A stretch of DNA of 64,000 nt from Sediminicola sp037203765 (GCF_037203765.1 NZ_JBBCAS010000001.1:603175-667174), one strand, 5' to 3'. Counted from the stretch's first letter, positions 16,171-25,961 are shown. The notes: generated by a model from the sequence alone, not told the origin. Program-made: numbers and translations.

Positions 16171-17517
16171 ATGAATTGGGAACAATTGCTATCCCTTAGA
16201 AGACAAGGGGATACCCACAAAAGGATACGGAAAGAACAAGATGAGACCCGTTTGGGGTTTGAGGTGGATTATGACCGTATTATATTTTCCTCAGCATTTC
16301 GAAGTTTACAGGACAAAACCCAGGTAATCCCATTATCCAAGACCGATTTTGTGCACACAAGGCTTACCCACAGTTTGGAAGTTTCCGTTGTTGGTAGAAG
16401 TTTGGGAAGGATTGCGGGAAAAAAGATCTTGGCAAAACATCCCTATCTAAAGGAGGTCCATGGGTACCAGTTCAATGATTTTGGAGCTATAGTTGCCGCA
16501 GCCGCACTTGCGCATGATATTGGAAACCCACCATTTGGGCATAGTGGCGAAAAGGCCATAGGGGAATATTTTAAAACTGGGAACGGGCAGCAGTATCGCT
16601 CCAGATTATCCGAAAAAGAATTTCAGGACATTATAGATTTTGAGGGCAACGCCAATGGTTTGAAGCTATTGACGGAAACCAGGGAAGGGGTGCAGGGAGG
16701 ATTGCGATTGAGCTATGCTACCCTTGGGGCCTTTATGAAATACCCCAAGGAGTCTTTGCCCAAAAAGCCAACCGCTCATATTGCAGATAAGAAATTTGGA
16801 TTTTTCCAGACCGAGCGCCCATTCTTTGAGGAAGTGGCATTGGAGCTGGGATTAAATCAGACACGACAGGGAAAGGACACCTCATTTTCTAGGCACCCCT
16901 TGACCTATTTGGTGGAGGCGGCAGATGATATCTGTTACACCATAATAGATTTTGAGGATGGGATTAACCTGGGACTGATTCCTGAAGATTTTGCTTTGGA
17001 GTATCTGATCAAATTGGTCAAGGACAACATCAATACAAAAAAGTACAATGAAATGGCCTTTATGGAGGATAGGCTCAGCTATCTTAGGGCATTGGCAATA
17101 AGTACGTTGATAACGGACGTCATTGATGTTTTTGTAGAAAATGAAGATGCCATTTTAGAGGGCACCTTCGGGGTTTCCTTATTGGACAAGAGTAAGTATA
17201 AGGCCCAAATTGCCGATATAATCCAACTTAGTGTTGATAAGTTGTACCAGTCCCAGGAAGTTATAGAAAAGGAGATAGCAGGATATAGGATTATTTCTGA
17301 TATCCTGGATGTTTACACGAGTGCATTGGTCAAAAAAACGGAGGGTCAAGCGTCCAATTACGATAAATTGGTAATAAGGACCTTACCGGCTTTTTATCAA
17401 CGAACGGAAGGTCTTTCTATTTATCAAATTCTATTGAATACGTGTTGTTATGTGGCCAGCTTATCCGATGGGGCGGCCGTGCACATCCACAATAAAATAA
17501 TGGGTAGGCAACTTTAA
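16171..17517 (+). CDS. dgt: Deoxyguanosinetriphosphate triphosphohydrolase (dGTPase)
   Basis: A 448-residue HD-domain enzyme cleaving dGTP (or dNTPs) to the nucleoside and triphosphate, controlling dNTP pools. Metal ligands are visible: His67 in TRLTHSLEV and His115-Asp116 in LAHDIGNPPFGHSGE. N-terminal residues SSAFRSLQDKTQV match the family. Its stop overlaps the convergent DUF3078 stop by 4 bases. Confidence 0.93.
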   Translation: MNWEQLLSLRRQGDTHKRIRKEQDETRLGFEVDYDRIIFSSAFRSLQDKTQVIPLSKTDFVHTRLTHSLEVSVVGRSLGRIAGKKILAKHPYLKEVHGYQFNDFGAIVAAAALAHDIGNPPFGHSGEKAIGEYFKTGNGQQYRSRLSEKEFQDIIDFEGNANGLKLLTETREGVQGGLRLSYATLGAFMKYPKESLPKKPTAHIADKKFGFFQTERPFFEEVALELGLNQTRQGKDTSFSRHPLTYLVEAADDICYTIIDFEDGINLGLIPEDFALEYLIKLVKDNINTKKYNEMAFMEDRLSYLRALAISTLITDVIDVFVENEDAILEGTFGVSLLDKSKYKAQIADIIQLSVDKLYQSQEVIEKEIAGYRIISDILDVYTSALVKKTEGQASNYDKLVIRTLPAFYQRTEGLSIYQILLNTCCYVASLSDGAAVHIHNKIMGRQL

Positions 17518-18653
17518 AAGGTATAGGCAACACCAACCCCCAAAATCTGTTTGAACTGGATTCTAGGTCCACCTGAGTCCACAATGGTACCATCATCTGC
17601 TATGATCTCATCAAACTTAATATCGTCGTCATAGATAAGTTGGGTGCCGATGTTAGTTTGGATATACTTATTGACTACGAGCTTTAAATTAAGCTCCCAG
17701 TCAACATCGATATTGCCGAACCTACGGAGATAATCGGTATATAAGTTTATCCGGTGGTCCAAAAACACATTGTCAAAAATTTCCTTTTGCCACGTATTGG
17801 TAACGAGAAAACCAAATTCCATAAAAACATTTTCACCGGGGGCAATGACATTGCCCTCAGCATCATAACTTGCCTTTTTAACTCCAAAAGCACCCTGGTT
17901 GGCCAGGGTTTGGTCCAGGACATAAGTGGCCTTTTGGGTTATGGGTGAAATATAAAGATTGAATTTTTTTCCGTCTGGAATAAATGAAGTTCCCGCTCCC
18001 AAAAATAGGTATCCCGGGGCCATGAATCTGGATATGGGGGTCGTTCTGTCGGGATACTTGTACCCGTTGGAAAATTGGGTATTAAAATTGGCCTTTACCG
18101 AATAATACCAATTGCTCAGGGTGTCCCTTCTATAGCCAAAGGTAGAGCTAAGGCGTATAAGGTCTTCGGTTTTTCGGACTTTACGCCCTTCTTGAGCATT
18201 GAGTCCATATCTAAATTCCAGATCATTGTCCCATTGTATATACCTGAACTTATAATTCTTGACGAACTTAAGGTTCCCGGCCGCAGCAATGGAGTTGTCT
18301 CCACCGGCCTTCCAATTGACAAAGGCAACCTCATTGAAGTTGATTTTCAGCACATTTTCATTGTGCCAGAATGATGGTACTTGGAATTGCCGGAATTCCT
18401 TGGTCCTCGCCTTTGTTTTTTTGAAGGATACGATGGGATTGGTGAGATTTACACTTCGGGGGATATTTCTGATCTTGCTCTGAACGGCACGAATAACTAT
18501 AGTGTCAACAATAGTAGTGTCTACAGCTGTGGTATCTATGGGTTGAATTACGGGAATGGTATCTTGTGCGGTCATTGTGGAAAGGCCTAGGAAAAATAGT
18601 AAGAATACTGACCATTTTTTGCCCTCTTTACAACAATACTCAATAAATCTCAT
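17514..18653 (-). CDS. DUF3078 outer-membrane-type protein
   Basis: A 379-residue exported protein of the Bacteroidota DUF3078 family, probably a beta-barrel: alternating hydrophobic strands, many Tyr/Phe, and a C-terminal aromatic (VGVAYTF). A signal peptide follows a short basic N-terminus (ends TAQ). The chosen ATG overlaps the dxs stop by 14 bases, so it is probably coupled to dxs; a longer frame from 18680 is unlikely. Function unknown. Confidence 0.82.
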   Translation of the reverse strand: MRFIEYCCKEGKKWSVFLLFFLGLSTMTAQDTIPVIQPIDTTAVDTTIVDTIVIRAVQSKIRNIPRSVNLTNPIVSFKKTKARTKEFRQFQVPSFWHNENVLKINFNEVAFVNWKAGGDNSIAAAGNLKFVKNYKFRYIQWDNDLEFRYGLNAQEGRKVRKTEDLIRLSSTFGYRRDTLSNWYYSVKANFNTQFSNGYKYPDRTTPISRFMAPGYLFLGAGTSFIPDGKKFNLYISPITQKATYVLDQTLANQGAFGVKKASYDAEGNVIAPGENVFMEFGFLVTNTWQKEIFDNVFLDHRINLYTDYLRRFGNIDVDWELNLKLVVNKYIQTNIGTQLIYDDDIKFDEIIADDGTIVDSGGPRIQFKQILGVGVAYTF

Positions 18654-20403
18654 CAATATAATTTTTAAGGGACAATACATCTATGTGGCAGAGCGACTGT
18701 AATTCTTCAACAGTGCCGTGTTCTATAAAAGTATCATCTATACCAAATATTTTTATTTTTTTGTCCGATCCAATTTTGTTGGCGAATTCTATGATCGCGC
18801 TGCCCATACCGCCTATTTTAACCCCATCTTCAATCGTAACAATATGTTCGTACTCCATAAAGACCCTTTCCAGCATTTTTTCGTCCAAGGGCTTTACAAA
18901 ACGCATATTGTAATGACCAACCTTTTCGGGATTATCCATTTGCTGCAAAAGCTGGCCAACACTATTTCCAATATGTCCGAGCGAAAGCACCGCAATTTTT
19001 GTGCCTTTTTTCATTTCTTCGGCAGATCCAATTTCAATTTTTTGAAAAGGTTGTCTCCATTGTTTTGAGACACCTTTTCCTCGGGGATACCTTATGGCAA
19101 TTGGTCTGTCCAATCCCAATTGGGCAGTATACATGATATTTCTCAGTTCGATCTCGTTCCTCGGGGCGCAAATGATCATGTTTGGGATGCATCTTAGATA
19201 GGCAATATCATAGATACCGTGATGGGTAGCGCCATCCTGGCCTACCAATCCCGCCCGGTCCAAGCAGAAAATGACGGGGAGCTGCTGCAGGGCAACATCG
19301 TGTATCACCTGATCATAGGCCCGTTGCAGGAAAGTGGAATAGATGTTGCAAAATGGCACCAGTCCTTCTGCCGCCATCCCAGCGGCCATGGTAACCGCAT
19401 GTTGTTCGGCAATGCCCACGTCCAGTGCCCTTTCAGGAATCTGTTCCATCATGAATTTTAAGGAGCTTCCAGTAGGCATGGCGGGGGTTATCCCAATGAT
19501 CTTCTTGTTTTCCAGTGCCAGCTCCACTAAGGTATGTCCAAATACATCTTGGTATTTTGGAGGCCCATCCTGAAGCGATTTTGGATACAGATCACCTGTC
19601 AGTTTATCAAATTTTCCCGGGGCATGATAGGTCACCTGATCTGCCTCCGCCTGGGGAAGGCCTTTTCCTTTTGTGGTAATGATATGTAGTAATTTAGGAC
19701 CTTTCACGGTCTTTAAGCGCTCCAATTCTGCAATGAGAACAGTAATGTCATGACCGTCTACAGGTCCGGAATAATCAAAATTTAGGCATTCAAAGATATT
19801 CTCCTCTTTTGCCGTTCCTTTTTTAACGTTGGTCAAGTATTTTTTTAAAGCTCCAACACTTGGATCTATACCGATTGCATTGTCATTGAGGATGATCAGG
19901 ACATTGGTATCCGTTACTCCGGCATGGTTCAAACCTTCAAAGGCCATTCCGCTCGCTATGGAAGCATCTCCAATGACTGCAATATGGTGCCTATCCTCTT
20001 CCCCTTTAATTTTTGATGCGATGGCCATTCCCAAAATGGCTGAAATGGAGGTTGAACTGTGACCTGTTCCAAAAGCATCATAAACACTTTCCTTCCGATT
20101 TGGAAATCCACTGATACCGCCCAGTTGTCGGTTGGTATCGAAAAGATTTTTTCTTCCGGTAAGAATTTTATGTACATAGGCTTGATGGCCTACGTCCCAG
20201 ATCAATCTGTCTATAGGGGTGTTGAATACATAATGTAGGGCTATGGTAAGCTCCACCACGCCGAGACTAGCGCCCAAATGCCCTTCCTTGGTAGCGACAA
20301 TATCTATGATAAATGACCTTAATTCCTTTGCAAGGTGGGGAAGGTCAGCAGTTTTTAACTGTCGTAGATCTGCTGGAAAATTTATTTTTTCTAGATGTTT
20401 CAT
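18640..20403 (-). CDS. dxs: 1-deoxy-D-xylulose-5-phosphate synthase
   Basis: First enzyme of the MEP isoprenoid pathway, joining pyruvate and glyceraldehyde-3-phosphate with thiamine diphosphate. The ThDP motif GDASIASGMAFEG, the catalytic-Glu region DVGIAEQHAVTMAAGMA and the C-terminal transketolase domain are present. Length is 587 residues from the ATG at 20403; the frame extends to a TTG at 20415, rejected because a -7 box overlaps it. It supplies precursors for the polyprenyl synthase and lycopene cyclase found at 32.8-35.5 kb. Confidence 0.95.
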   Translation of the reverse strand: MKHLEKINFPADLRQLKTADLPHLAKELRSFIIDIVATKEGHLGASLGVVELTIALHYVFNTPIDRLIWDVGHQAYVHKILTGRKNLFDTNRQLGGISGFPNRKESVYDAFGTGHSSTSISAILGMAIASKIKGEEDRHHIAVIGDASIASGMAFEGLNHAGVTDTNVLIILNDNAIGIDPSVGALKKYLTNVKKGTAKEENIFECLNFDYSGPVDGHDITVLIAELERLKTVKGPKLLHIITTKGKGLPQAEADQVTYHAPGKFDKLTGDLYPKSLQDGPPKYQDVFGHTLVELALENKKIIGITPAMPTGSSLKFMMEQIPERALDVGIAEQHAVTMAAGMAAEGLVPFCNIYSTFLQRAYDQVIHDVALQQLPVIFCLDRAGLVGQDGATHHGIYDIAYLRCIPNMIICAPRNEIELRNIMYTAQLGLDRPIAIRYPRGKGVSKQWRQPFQKIEIGSAEEMKKGTKIAVLSLGHIGNSVGQLLQQMDNPEKVGHYNMRFVKPLDEKMLERVFMEYEHIVTIEDGVKIGGMGSAIIEFANKIGSDKKIKIFGIDDTFIEHGTVEELQSLCHIDVLSLKNYIDEIY

Positions 20404-20412
20404 GGCTTCAGG

Positions 20413-20473
20413 CAAATGTACATTAAATTCATTTTTTCAGGCGGGGGATTAAAGGGTTAAAATTGTAATTTTG
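20413..20473. promoter_or_regulatory. Divergent dxs/tadA promoters with very short leaders
   Basis: TACATTTG (minus strand, 20413-20420) ends 9 bases before the dxs ATG; TAATTTTG (plus, 20466-20473) ends 5 bases before the tadA ATG. Both fit TAnnTTTG. Transcripts would be leaderless or nearly so. The two -33 positions fall on the same few bases near 20443, and neither has TTTG. Confidence 0.5.
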
Positions 20474-20478
20474 GGGGT

Positions 20479-20928
20479 ATGGATTTAAAAATGGACGATG
20501 CCTATTTTATGAAACGGGCCCTGCAAGAGGCGGAGGCCGCCTATGACAAGGGGGAAGTTCCCGTTGGGGCCATTATAGTCATTGAAAATAGAATAATTGC
20601 ACGTGCCCATAACTTGACCGAACAGTTAAATGATGTTACGGCACATGCGGAAATGCAGGCGATAACCGCTGCAGCCAATTTCTTGGGCGGAAAATATTTG
20701 CATCGTTGTACCCTATATGTCACCTTGGAACCTTGCCAGATGTGTGCCGGGGCATTGTACTGGAGCCAGATTGCCAATATAGTATTCGGGGCCACGGATG
20801 TGGAAAGAGGTTGTGGGGTCATGGGAACGGTCCTCCATCCCAAAACTAAAATTAGGGGAGGGGTCATGGAGCAAGAAGCTTCTGAACTCCTAAAAAAATT
20901 CTTTATACAGCGAAGAAACCTCAATTAA
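20479..20928 (+). CDS. tadA: tRNA-specific adenosine deaminase / nucleoside deaminase
   Basis: A 149-residue zinc deaminase. His56-Ala-Glu58 (AHAEMQ) and Pro85-Cys86-x-x-Cys89 (LEPCQMC) form the catalytic zinc site. TadA converts A34 to inosine in tRNA-Arg(ACG). Family members in Bacteroidota are also annotated as guanine/cytosine deaminases, but the length and motifs favour TadA. Confidence 0.9.
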   Translation: MDLKMDDAYFMKRALQEAEAAYDKGEVPVGAIIVIENRIIARAHNLTEQLNDVTAHAEMQAITAAANFLGGKYLHRCTLYVTLEPCQMCAGALYWSQIANIVFGATDVERGCGVMGTVLHPKTKIRGGVMEQEASELLKKFFIQRRNLN

Positions 20929-20950
20929 TGGCTGAACAACAGAGTCCCAA

Positions 20951-20981
20951 AAAGAAGAAGCCTTCCGTTAAGAAGGCTTCT
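20951..20981 (-). terminator. Intrinsic terminator after the cold-shock gene
   Basis: A 10-bp stem (20956-20965 with 20972-20981), 6-base loop; on the minus strand followed by a T-rich run. It lies between converging tadA and csp genes and may serve both. Confidence 0.75.
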
Positions 20982-21005
20982 AGTTTCAATTCAAAATAAA
21001 ACATA

Positions 21006-21200
21006 TTATCCAATTACTTGCACTTGTGCAGCAACCACTCCTTTTCTTCCTTCCTCTTCTTGGTATTCTACTTTGTCGCCTTCGTTTAACTCAACCCCGT
21101 TCAATCCTGTTGCGTGAACAAAAATGTCTTTCCCGGTGTCGTCATTGGTTATGAATCCGTAACCTTTGGATACATTGAAAAATTTAACAGTTCCAGTCAT
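21006..21200 (-). CDS. Cold-shock-domain protein
   Basis: A 64-residue single CSD protein. RNA-binding motifs KGYGFI (RNP1) and IFVHAT (RNP2) are intact. Such proteins bind single-stranded RNA and unwind structure; many are constitutive rather than cold induced. Only about 85 bases separate it from the upstream gene, so there is no room for the long leader seen in E. coli cspA. Confidence 0.92.
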   Translation of the reverse strand: MTGTVKFFNVSKGYGFITNDDTGKDIFVHATGLNGVELNEGDKVEYQEEEGRKGVVAAQVQVIG

Positions 21201-21285
21201 TCAATAAAAATTAAAAAATATACAAATCGTTTGAACTACTAAGTTATGTTTTTTTGGGCGAAAGTGTAGAAAATAGCAAGTAAAA

Positions 21286-21543
21286 TTATTGATTATCAGG
21301 CTTTTCCTCATTTTTGGCCTGCATTTTTCTAATATTTTCTTCGGTCAACATATAATCTTTTACCTTTTTTCCTTTACTCTCCTTGATAAGAAATAGGGGC
21401 ATGGCAATGAGAAAAATTCCAACCGTACCAAATCCGATATATTTATTGCCTAACAAGGGATTTGCATCCATTAAGGTAAAGCCATATATGATGCTCCCCA
21501 AGGAGGCTAGAAGGATTGCAACTATGATATATTTTAGTTTCAT
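21286..21543 (-). CDS. Small two-helix membrane protein, unknown
   Basis: 85 residues: two hydrophobic segments (about 5-23 and 36-53), then a charged cytoplasmic-type tail (KESKGKKVKDYMLTEENIRKM). The stop-to-start distance from the ClC channel gene upstream is 10 bases, so it is probably co-transcribed with the channel. No family recognised. Confidence 0.65.
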   Translation of the reverse strand: MKLKYIIVAILLASLGSIIYGFTLMDANPLLGNKYIGFGTVGIFLIAMPLFLIKESKGKKVKDYMLTEENIRKMQAKNEEKPDNQ

Positions 21544-21553
21544 GATGATTTTT

Positions 21554-23338
21554 TTATTTGGTAAAATTGATCAATTTTCTCCTGTAAGCGGTCAACAGTT
21601 TCGATTTTGAAATGAAACCATGGTATTTGCCATCCTTTATTACGGGCAGGTTCCAAGCACCGCTATCCTGGAATTTTTTCATGACCTCTTGCATGGTGTC
21701 CTTTTCGTAAAAGATATATTCCGGGGCACTGTGCATAAGGGATCCTACCATGGTTGACTCATATAGGGAACTGTCGAACATTATTTCCCTTATATCGTCC
21801 AAAAGGATGATTCCCACCAAAGCATCATTTTCATCTATGACGGGAAAGATATTCCTGGTAGATTTTGCAACGGAATCATGGAGCATTTCCCCTAGGGTCA
21901 TTGTGGAGGTCACGGTCTTGAAATTCTGTTCTATCACATCATCCAAATGCATTAGGGTAAGAACGGTCTGGTCCTTGTTATGGGTTATCAATGCACCTTG
22001 TTGTGCCAATTCCTTGGTATAAATGGAATGGTCTATTGTGTTTTTGGTGATCAGGTAGGAGATGGAAGAGGTGATCATTAAGGGCACAAAGAGTTCGTAG
22101 CCTCCCGTAATCTCGGCTATTAGAAATATGGCAGTTAGGGGAGCGTGCAAAACACCGGCTATAAGTCCGGCCATGCCAATAAGGGTAAAATTACTTTCTG
22201 AAACCACTAGGCCCAGCCCAGAATTGTTGATGACCTTGGCGACTACATTCCCCAAAGCACTTCCCATGACCATCGTCGGGATAAAGATCCCACCGGACCC
22301 TCCTGCCGCTATCGTAGTGGTCATCGCAATGGCCTTGAAAATGGTAATGCCAAATAAAAGCGCAATTACCACCCATATGTTGCTGGTAAACGCATCGAAC
22401 GGGGTTTTCCCCAAGGCTTTTAAATGGTCCCCATCCAAAAGATTGTTGATCAGTCCGAAACCTTCCCCGTATAAAGGCGGAATAAAATAGAGCATGATCC
22501 CTATGGTAATACCTCCGACCAATAATTTGTATTTAGGACTCTTGAACCTTTTAAAAAAAGCAAGAATAGCAAAATACATTTTGGTGAAGTAAATAGAGGC
22601 AAAGGCTGTTCCGACACCGAGTAAAATGAAGAAAAAGGTATCCTTTATTTCGAATTTGTCCGTAATGGTAAAATTAAAAAGTACCTCATTGCCCAGAAAG
22701 AAATACGATGTTAGAACACCCGAAATAGATGCCAGTAATAAAGGAAGTAAAGAAAGCATGGTCAGATCCAAGCTAAAGACTTCCACGGCAAAAATAATGG
22801 CGGCGATAGGGGATTGAAAGATGGAGGCAATAGCTCCTGCCGAGGCACAGGCAATCAATAAGGACCTTGTTTTGGCATTGATGTGGAACAATTTTCCAAG
22901 GTTGGAACTAATGGCAGCTCCCGAGGCCACGGCCGGGCCCAATAATCCAACAGAACCTCCAAAACCAACGGTAAGGGGAGCTGTAATCAAAGGGGTATAA
23001 ATCTGTACGGGCTTTATAAGTCCCTTTTTCTTGGACAAGGTAAAAAGGATGGAGGAAACAGCGTGTTCCAAGGGTTTCTTCAAAACAAACTTCACATAAA
23101 GAAACACAAAGAAAAGCCCAATTACGGGCAATATGAAATACAATTGATTATTGGAAAAGATAATCCCCTGTTCCAAAAATGCCTCAATAAAATAAGTAGT
23201 GTTCTTTAAGGTGACAGCAGCCAAACCGGCCAAAAAACCAACAATGACACTGAGAATATAAATAAAGGTTTTGTTGGAGATATGTTTGTATCTCCAAATT
23301 AAAAACCGCATTAAGATATTCTTCTTCTGGATCGGCAT
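21554..23338 (-). CDS. ClC-family chloride channel with CBS pair
   Basis: 594 residues: about 11 membrane helices of the ClC fold, then two CBS domains (roughly 445-585) that often bind adenosine nucleotides. The region GGSVGLLGPAVASGAA aligns with the GGSxGREGP selectivity motif, but the gating Glu position is Leu133. GIFIPTMVMG matches the second pore motif. Loss of the gating Glu points to uncoupled channel behaviour rather than Cl-/H+ exchange. An alternative ATG is at codon 10. Confidence 0.88.
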   Translation of the reverse strand: MPIQKKNILMRFLIWRYKHISNKTFIYILSVIVGFLAGLAAVTLKNTTYFIEAFLEQGIIFSNNQLYFILPVIGLFFVFLYVKFVLKKPLEHAVSSILFTLSKKKGLIKPVQIYTPLITAPLTVGFGGSVGLLGPAVASGAAISSNLGKLFHINAKTRSLLIACASAGAIASIFQSPIAAIIFAVEVFSLDLTMLSLLPLLLASISGVLTSYFFLGNEVLFNFTITDKFEIKDTFFFILLGVGTAFASIYFTKMYFAILAFFKRFKSPKYKLLVGGITIGIMLYFIPPLYGEGFGLINNLLDGDHLKALGKTPFDAFTSNIWVVIALLFGITIFKAIAMTTTIAAGGSGGIFIPTMVMGSALGNVVAKVINNSGLGLVVSESNFTLIGMAGLIAGVLHAPLTAIFLIAEITGGYELFVPLMITSSISYLITKNTIDHSIYTKELAQQGALITHNKDQTVLTLMHLDDVIEQNFKTVTSTMTLGEMLHDSVAKSTRNIFPVIDENDALVGIILLDDIREIMFDSSLYESTMVGSLMHSAPEYIFYEKDTMQEVMKKFQDSGAWNLPVIKDGKYHGFISKSKLLTAYRRKLINFTK

Positions 23339-23365
23339 TGTTTGGCTTACCTTAATGTATAGTTA

Positions 23366-23394
23366 AAAAAAATCCCGTGATAAACGGGATTTTT
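23366..23394 (-). terminator. Intrinsic terminator of aspS
   Basis: An 11-bp stem (23368-23378 with 23384-23394), 5-base loop, T run on the minus strand, just after the aspS stop. Confidence 0.85.
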
Positions 23395-23397
23395 AGG

Positions 23398-25152
23398 TTA
23401 TGATTGAATGTCCAATTTAAGATTTAATTCTTTCAATTGTGCGTCATCAATAAAGGCAGGGGCATCTATCATGACGTCCCTTCCGCTATTGTTTTTTGGG
23501 AAGGCAATAAAATCCCTGATGGTTTCTTGTCCGCCCAAAATAGCAACCAACCGGTCCAGTCCAAATGCCAGACCTCCATGGGGAGGTGCACCGTATTGGA
23601 AGGCGTCCATCAAGAAGCCAAATTGTGATTTTGCTTCTTCCTCTGTAAAGCCTAGATGCCTGAACATGGTAGCTTGGGTTTCCTTATCGTGGATACGGAT
23701 AGATCCTCCCCCAATTTCATTACCATTCAATACCAAGTCATAGGCATTTGCCTTTACTGCTCCCGGATCACTGTCCAGCAATTCTAGTTGTCCTGGTTTT
23801 GGGGAGGTAAAGGGATGGTGCATGGCATGGTAGTGACCGGTTTCCTCATCCAGTTCCAACAAAGGGAAATCTACAACCCACAACGGGGCAAATTCATCCT
23901 TGTTCCGAAGTCCCAAACGTTGAGCCAGTTCCATTCTCAAAGCACTTAATTGTGTCCTTGTTTTATGAGTTTCTCCTGAAAGGACACAGATTAGGTCGCC
24001 TGGTTTTGCATTAGTAGCTTCGGCCCAAAGGGAAAGATCTTTTTCGTCATAGAATTTGTCTACGGAAGATTTGAAGCTGCCATCTTCATTGTATTTGGCA
24101 TAGACCATGCCTTTGGCACCTACCTGTGGTCTTTTTACCCAGTCTATAAGTGCATCAATTTCTTTTCTTGTATACGCAGCTCCCCCTGGTACTGCAATTC
24201 CCACAACCAGTTCCGCATCGTTGAATATGGCAAAATCCTTATGTTGGGCTACAGCGTTCAATTCGCCAAATTCCATTCCAAATCGAATGTCGGGCTTATC
24301 GTTCCCGTATTTCTGCATGGCATCATCGTAGGTCATACGTGGAAAATCCCCAATTTCAATCCCTTTGATTTCCTTCAATAGATGTCTTGTAAGTCCTTCA
24401 AATACATGTAATATATCCTCTTGTTCCACAAATGCCATTTCGCAGTCGATCTGCGTAAACTCCGGTTGGCGGTCTGCCCTGAGGTCCTCGTCCCTAAAAC
24501 ATTTAACGATTTGGAAATATTTGTCCATGCCGCCAACCATTAGCAATTGCTTGAAGGTTTGGGGAGATTGTGGAAGGGCATAAAACTGACCTTCGTTCAT
24601 TCTACTTGGGACCACAAAATCCCTTGCTCCTTCCGGAGTGGATTTTATTAGATATGGTGTTTCAACTTCTATAAAGGCTTGATCGGAGAGGTATTTCCTT
24701 ACCTCCATGGTCACCTTATGTCTGAATATCAGGTTGTTTTTAACTGGGTTCCTTCGGATATCAAGATAGCGATATTTCATTCGGATATCTTCCCCACCAT
24801 CTGTCTGGTCCTCAATGGTAAACGGTGGAAGCAGGGCCTTGTTCAAAATGACCAGATTGGTGACCAATATTTCGATATCTCCCGTAGGCATATTTGGATT
24901 TTTGGAGGACCTTTCAATTACCTTGCCTTGTATTTGGATCACAAATTCCCTTCCCAAGGATTTTGCCTGATCCATTATTTCTTTGGAGGTACGCTCCTCA
25001 TCGAAAATGAGTTGGGTAATGCCATAACGATCCCTAAGATCGGCCCAAATCATAAACCCTTTATCCCTAACTTTTTGTACCCATCCGGAGAGGATTACTT
25101 CTTTATTGATGTCTGAAGACCTTAATTGGCCACAGGTTTGACTTCTATACAT
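23398..25152 (-). CDS. aspS: Aspartyl-tRNA synthetase
   Basis: A 584-residue class II synthetase: N-terminal OB anticodon-binding domain (LSGWVQKVRDKGFMIWADLRDR), then the catalytic core with motif 2 (FRDEDLRADRQPEFTQID), the bacterial insertion domain and motif 3 (GGLAFGLDRLVAILGG). It charges tRNA-Asp. The start MYRSQTCGQL matches family N-termini. Confidence 0.96.
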   Translation of the reverse strand: MYRSQTCGQLRSSDINKEVILSGWVQKVRDKGFMIWADLRDRYGITQLIFDEERTSKEIMDQAKSLGREFVIQIQGKVIERSSKNPNMPTGDIEILVTNLVILNKALLPPFTIEDQTDGGEDIRMKYRYLDIRRNPVKNNLIFRHKVTMEVRKYLSDQAFIEVETPYLIKSTPEGARDFVVPSRMNEGQFYALPQSPQTFKQLLMVGGMDKYFQIVKCFRDEDLRADRQPEFTQIDCEMAFVEQEDILHVFEGLTRHLLKEIKGIEIGDFPRMTYDDAMQKYGNDKPDIRFGMEFGELNAVAQHKDFAIFNDAELVVGIAVPGGAAYTRKEIDALIDWVKRPQVGAKGMVYAKYNEDGSFKSSVDKFYDEKDLSLWAEATNAKPGDLICVLSGETHKTRTQLSALRMELAQRLGLRNKDEFAPLWVVDFPLLELDEETGHYHAMHHPFTSPKPGQLELLDSDPGAVKANAYDLVLNGNEIGGGSIRIHDKETQATMFRHLGFTEEEAKSQFGFLMDAFQYGAPPHGGLAFGLDRLVAILGGQETIRDFIAFPKNNSGRDVMIDAPAFIDDAQLKELNLKLDIQS

Positions 25153-25467
25153 TTATAATGTCTTAATTGATTCGCAAATGTAAGAAGTATCGGGATAAGG
25201 AGAAACAATTAGGGTGTATGTTGTGCAATATTTTTAAAAGTGCAAAGCATTTTCCTTTAACTAGCTGTGAAAGTTATTGGCTTTTAAATGTTACTTAAAA
25301 TGTAAAGAGTGGACCATAGCATGTTTTTTTCTATTCTTTGAAACGTTGTCGCGTATTCCAATGTTAATTTAATGTAAACTAAATGTTACCTAACTATTGT
25401 TTTATTGTAAAATATTTGTAAATTTAATTCGTTAACAAATTATAATTCAATTTAATTCCCAAATACA
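25153..25467. other. 315-base intergenic region
   Basis: AT-rich DNA between divergent aspS and the small secreted gene. It holds both promoters by position, but I see no clean TTTG-N19-TAnnTTTG match and no RNA gene. Confidence 0.5.
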
Positions 25468-25815
25468 ATGAAAGTAGCATCCTTAGTTTTCGCATTTATT
25501 TTCTCACTAGTAACTTATGCTCAGACACCTGAACCGAACTTTGTTAAGGTTGGTGATATGGTTAAAGCAACCTACTTCCATGAAAATGGTATAGTTTCCC
25601 AATCAGGGCATTTCTTGAACGGAAAATTACATGGTGAATGGACCATGTATGACGAAAAAGGAGAGAAGATAGCTTTGGGTTCTTATGTGGAAGGACAAAA
25701 AACTGGAAAGTGGTTTTTTTGGCAGGCTGATGGATTACAGGAGGTTGATTTTGTGGATAGCCGTATTGCAGAAGTAATCCAATGGGATAAAGCCGGTAAG
25801 TTGGTGATCAATTAA
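25468..25815 (+). CDS. Secreted YwqK/MORN-variant repeat protein
   Basis: 115 residues with a signal peptide (ends TYAQ). The mature part has two to three short repeats of the type G-x-x-x-x-x-G-x-W-x-x-Y-x-x-x-G (NGKLHGEWTMYDEKG, EGQKTGKWFFWQADG), as in the MORN-variant/YwqK family. In Flavobacteriia such small periplasmic proteins are abundant; no role is established and nothing next to it hints at an antitoxin role. A terminator follows. Confidence 0.8.
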   Translation: MKVASLVFAFIFSLVTYAQTPEPNFVKVGDMVKATYFHENGIVSQSGHFLNGKLHGEWTMYDEKGEKIALGSYVEGQKTGKWFFWQADGLQEVDFVDSRIAEVIQWDKAGKLVIN

Positions 25816-25839
25816 AAGAATTACTTTATAAAATATATG

Positions 25840-25865
25840 ACCCGCATCTATTGCGGGTTTTTTTA
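25840..25865 (+). terminator. Intrinsic terminator after the YwqK-like gene
   Basis: Stem of 7 bp (25840-25846 with 25852-25858), 5-base loop, then at least six T. Confidence 0.85.
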
Positions 25866-25961
25866 TGTCCAAATTTTAGAGGGTATGATCAAGTGATAAG
25901 CTTAAATTCTATTTGAACATAGGAATTATTTCATGGTAACAAACTTAGCTTAGAAATACGG

